A stretch of DNA of 55,443 nucleotides from Microvirga aerilata (GTDB lineage Bacteria; Pseudomonadota; Alphaproteobacteria; Rhizobiales; Beijerinckiaceae). This document shows positions 54,645 to 55,443 of the stretch, piece by piece. The stretch lies in NCBI RefSeq assembly GCF_016743775.1, contig NZ_JAEQMY010000034.1:1-55443 (forward strand), in the 5' to 3' direction. The notes under the pieces are model-generated. The model was not told the DNA's origin. It did not search any database and was given only the letters and a program-made list of their open reading frames with translations. The position numbers were made by a program, and so were the translations under genes. Numbering within the stretch: position 1 is the stretch's first letter; every line of letters starts with the position of its first letter.

Positions 54645-55443
54645 CCGTCGTGAGGCCCGTTGCGTTCTATGCCCCGCTGAAGAGCCCGAACCATCCCCTC
54701 CCCTCGGGCGACCGGACCATGGCGCGCCTCTTGATGAAGGCCTTTGGGCGGGCAGGTTTCGCGCCACAGCTGGCAAGCGAGTTGCGCACCCTGGACAAGA
54801 CGGGGGACCGACAACGCCAGGAAGGCCTTCGGCAAGAATCGACGGAGGAAGCCTCTCGGCTCATTGCCCATTACGAGGGTTTGCCGGATGAGCAGCGCCC
54901 CTGCCTGTGGTTTACCTATCACGTCTACTACAAGGCGCCGGACTGGATCGGCCCTCAGGTGGCTGACGCTCTTGGCATTCCCTATGTGGTTGCGGAAGGC
55001 TCACGAGCCGCCAAGCGTGCTGGAGGGCCGTGGGCGCTTGGCCACGAAGGGGCCGAGGCGGCCCTCGATCGGGCCGGTGCGATCCTCGTCATGACGGCCC
55101 ATGACCGGGAAGCGCTCGAGGCCGGCAGGCCGCAACATCAGGCCTTGATCGACTTTCCGCCCTTTATCGACGTGCAGGATTGGCCCGGATCAAGCGCCCG
55201 TTCAGACGATGAGGCGGATCCCTGCCTCCTCACGGTGGCCATGATGCGGGAGGGTGACAAGCTCGCCTCCTACCGCATCCTCGCCGCTGCTCTCCACAAC
55301 CTTCGGCACCTCCCCTGGACCCTCGACGTCGTGGGCGACGGCGAAGCGCGACACAAGGTGGAGCGCCTGTTTGCTCCCCTCGCGCCACGGGTGCGCCTGC
55401 ATGGAAGGATCGACAGCAAGGCGGACCTCAAGGCGCTCTATGA
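54641..55443 (+). CDS. Glycosyltransferase family 4-like, 5' part
   Basis: An open frame from GTG 54641 (GTGA overlap with the previous stop) runs to the window end without a stop, 267 codons. It begins MTVVRPVAFYAPLKSPNHP and continues with GIPYVVAEGSRAAKR, ILVMTAHDREAL, LLTVAMMREGDKLASYRIL and LDVVGDGEARHKVE, GT4-type segments of both halves of a GT-B fold. The rest of the C-terminal donor-binding half lies outside the window. The substrate is unknown. Confidence 0.82.
   Translation, partial: MTVVRPVAFYAPLKSPNHPLPSGDRTMARLLMKAFGRAGFAPQLASELRTLDKTGDRQRQEGLRQESTEEASRLIAHYEGLPDEQRPCLWFTYHVYYKAPDWIGPQVADALGIPYVVAEGSRAAKRAGGPWALGHEGAEAALDRAGAILVMTAHDREALEAGRPQHQALIDFPPFIDVQDWPGSSARSDDEADPCLLTVAMMREGDKLASYRILAAALHNLRHLPWTLDVVGDGEARHKVERLFAPLAPRVRLHGRIDSKADLKALY

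Noticed and set aside
1..55443. CRISPR arrays, rRNA, tRNA, insertion sequences, prophage
   Set aside because: None seen on reading; the repeats present are palindromic intergenic elements or the kinase duplication.

Overview
The window is chromosomal DNA from a high-GC alphaproteobacterium of the order Hyphomicrobiales (Rhizobiales), most like the Methylobacteriaceae (Microvirga/Methylobacterium type). Signs of this are a MucR/Ros-family regulator, two HWE-family histidine kinases, many protein families typical of the order (DUF1491, DUF2336, DUF6456, DUF1194, DUF3750), split methylmalonyl-CoA mutase genes with meaB, and intergenic palindromic repeats. I see no rRNA, tRNA, CRISPR array, transposase or phage gene. 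Genus-level assignment is inference.

Layout. 1-3147: 3' end of a class A penicillin-binding protein followed by a tight DUF1214 / DUF1254-like / GNAT operon. 3180-8027: small conserved proteins (DUF2336, DUF1491, a membrane-anchored peptidoglycan-binding protein, SufE, DUF6456). 8214-10197: a rhodanese divergent from a GlxA/AraC-type regulator with a perfect inverted repeat between them, then mucR, whose intrinsic terminator lies inside the regulator's 3' coding end. 10623-18282: S9 peptidase, two tandem PAS/GAF HWE kinases whose kinase modules are almost identical at the DNA level, and an isochorismatase-like hydrolase. 18275-25638: an acidic membrane protein, Fe/Mn superoxide dismutase with a palindromic repeat in its leader, an M48 lipoprotein protease, an HpnK/ChbG deacetylase divergent from a GT2-murJ pair, and a class III nucleotide cyclase. 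25693-33971: metabolic and envelope genes (DUF1194, phytase-like esterase, branched-chain aminotransferase, haloacid dehalogenase, M20 dipeptidase, GNAT, HerA-like ATPase). 34225-43787: methylmalonyl-CoA mutase small and large subunits and the chaperone GTPase meaB, with unrelated genes between (small secreted protein, GH16/RTX-like glycosidase, alpha/beta hydrolase, DUF3750, DUF1772). 43824-48669: asparaginase, UDP-glucose dehydrogenase, a stand-alone Lrp/AsnC ligand-binding domain, a DUF924 gene preceded by a perfect CRP-type palindrome, and a lytic transglycosylase.

48789-55443: the most unusual block. An ABC-exporter-like protein has lost the Walker A lysine, the Walker B glutamate and the H-loop histidine, and carries three copies of the ENL(L/I)(F/Y)G motif that follows the Q-loop in normal ABC ATPases. 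It is translationally coupled to a one-domain cyclic-nucleotide-binding protein. Divergently, 146 bp away, run three consecutive glycosyltransferase genes, the last cut by the window end. This looks like a glycan assembly/export or envelope locus with a non-canonical ABC component, possibly controlled by a cyclic nucleotide.

The other strong signals are the 604-bp kinase-module duplication (602/604 identical, with one change in a conserved glycine of the upstream copy), the GlxA-type operator, the CRP-type site, and a dispersed palindromic repeat family.
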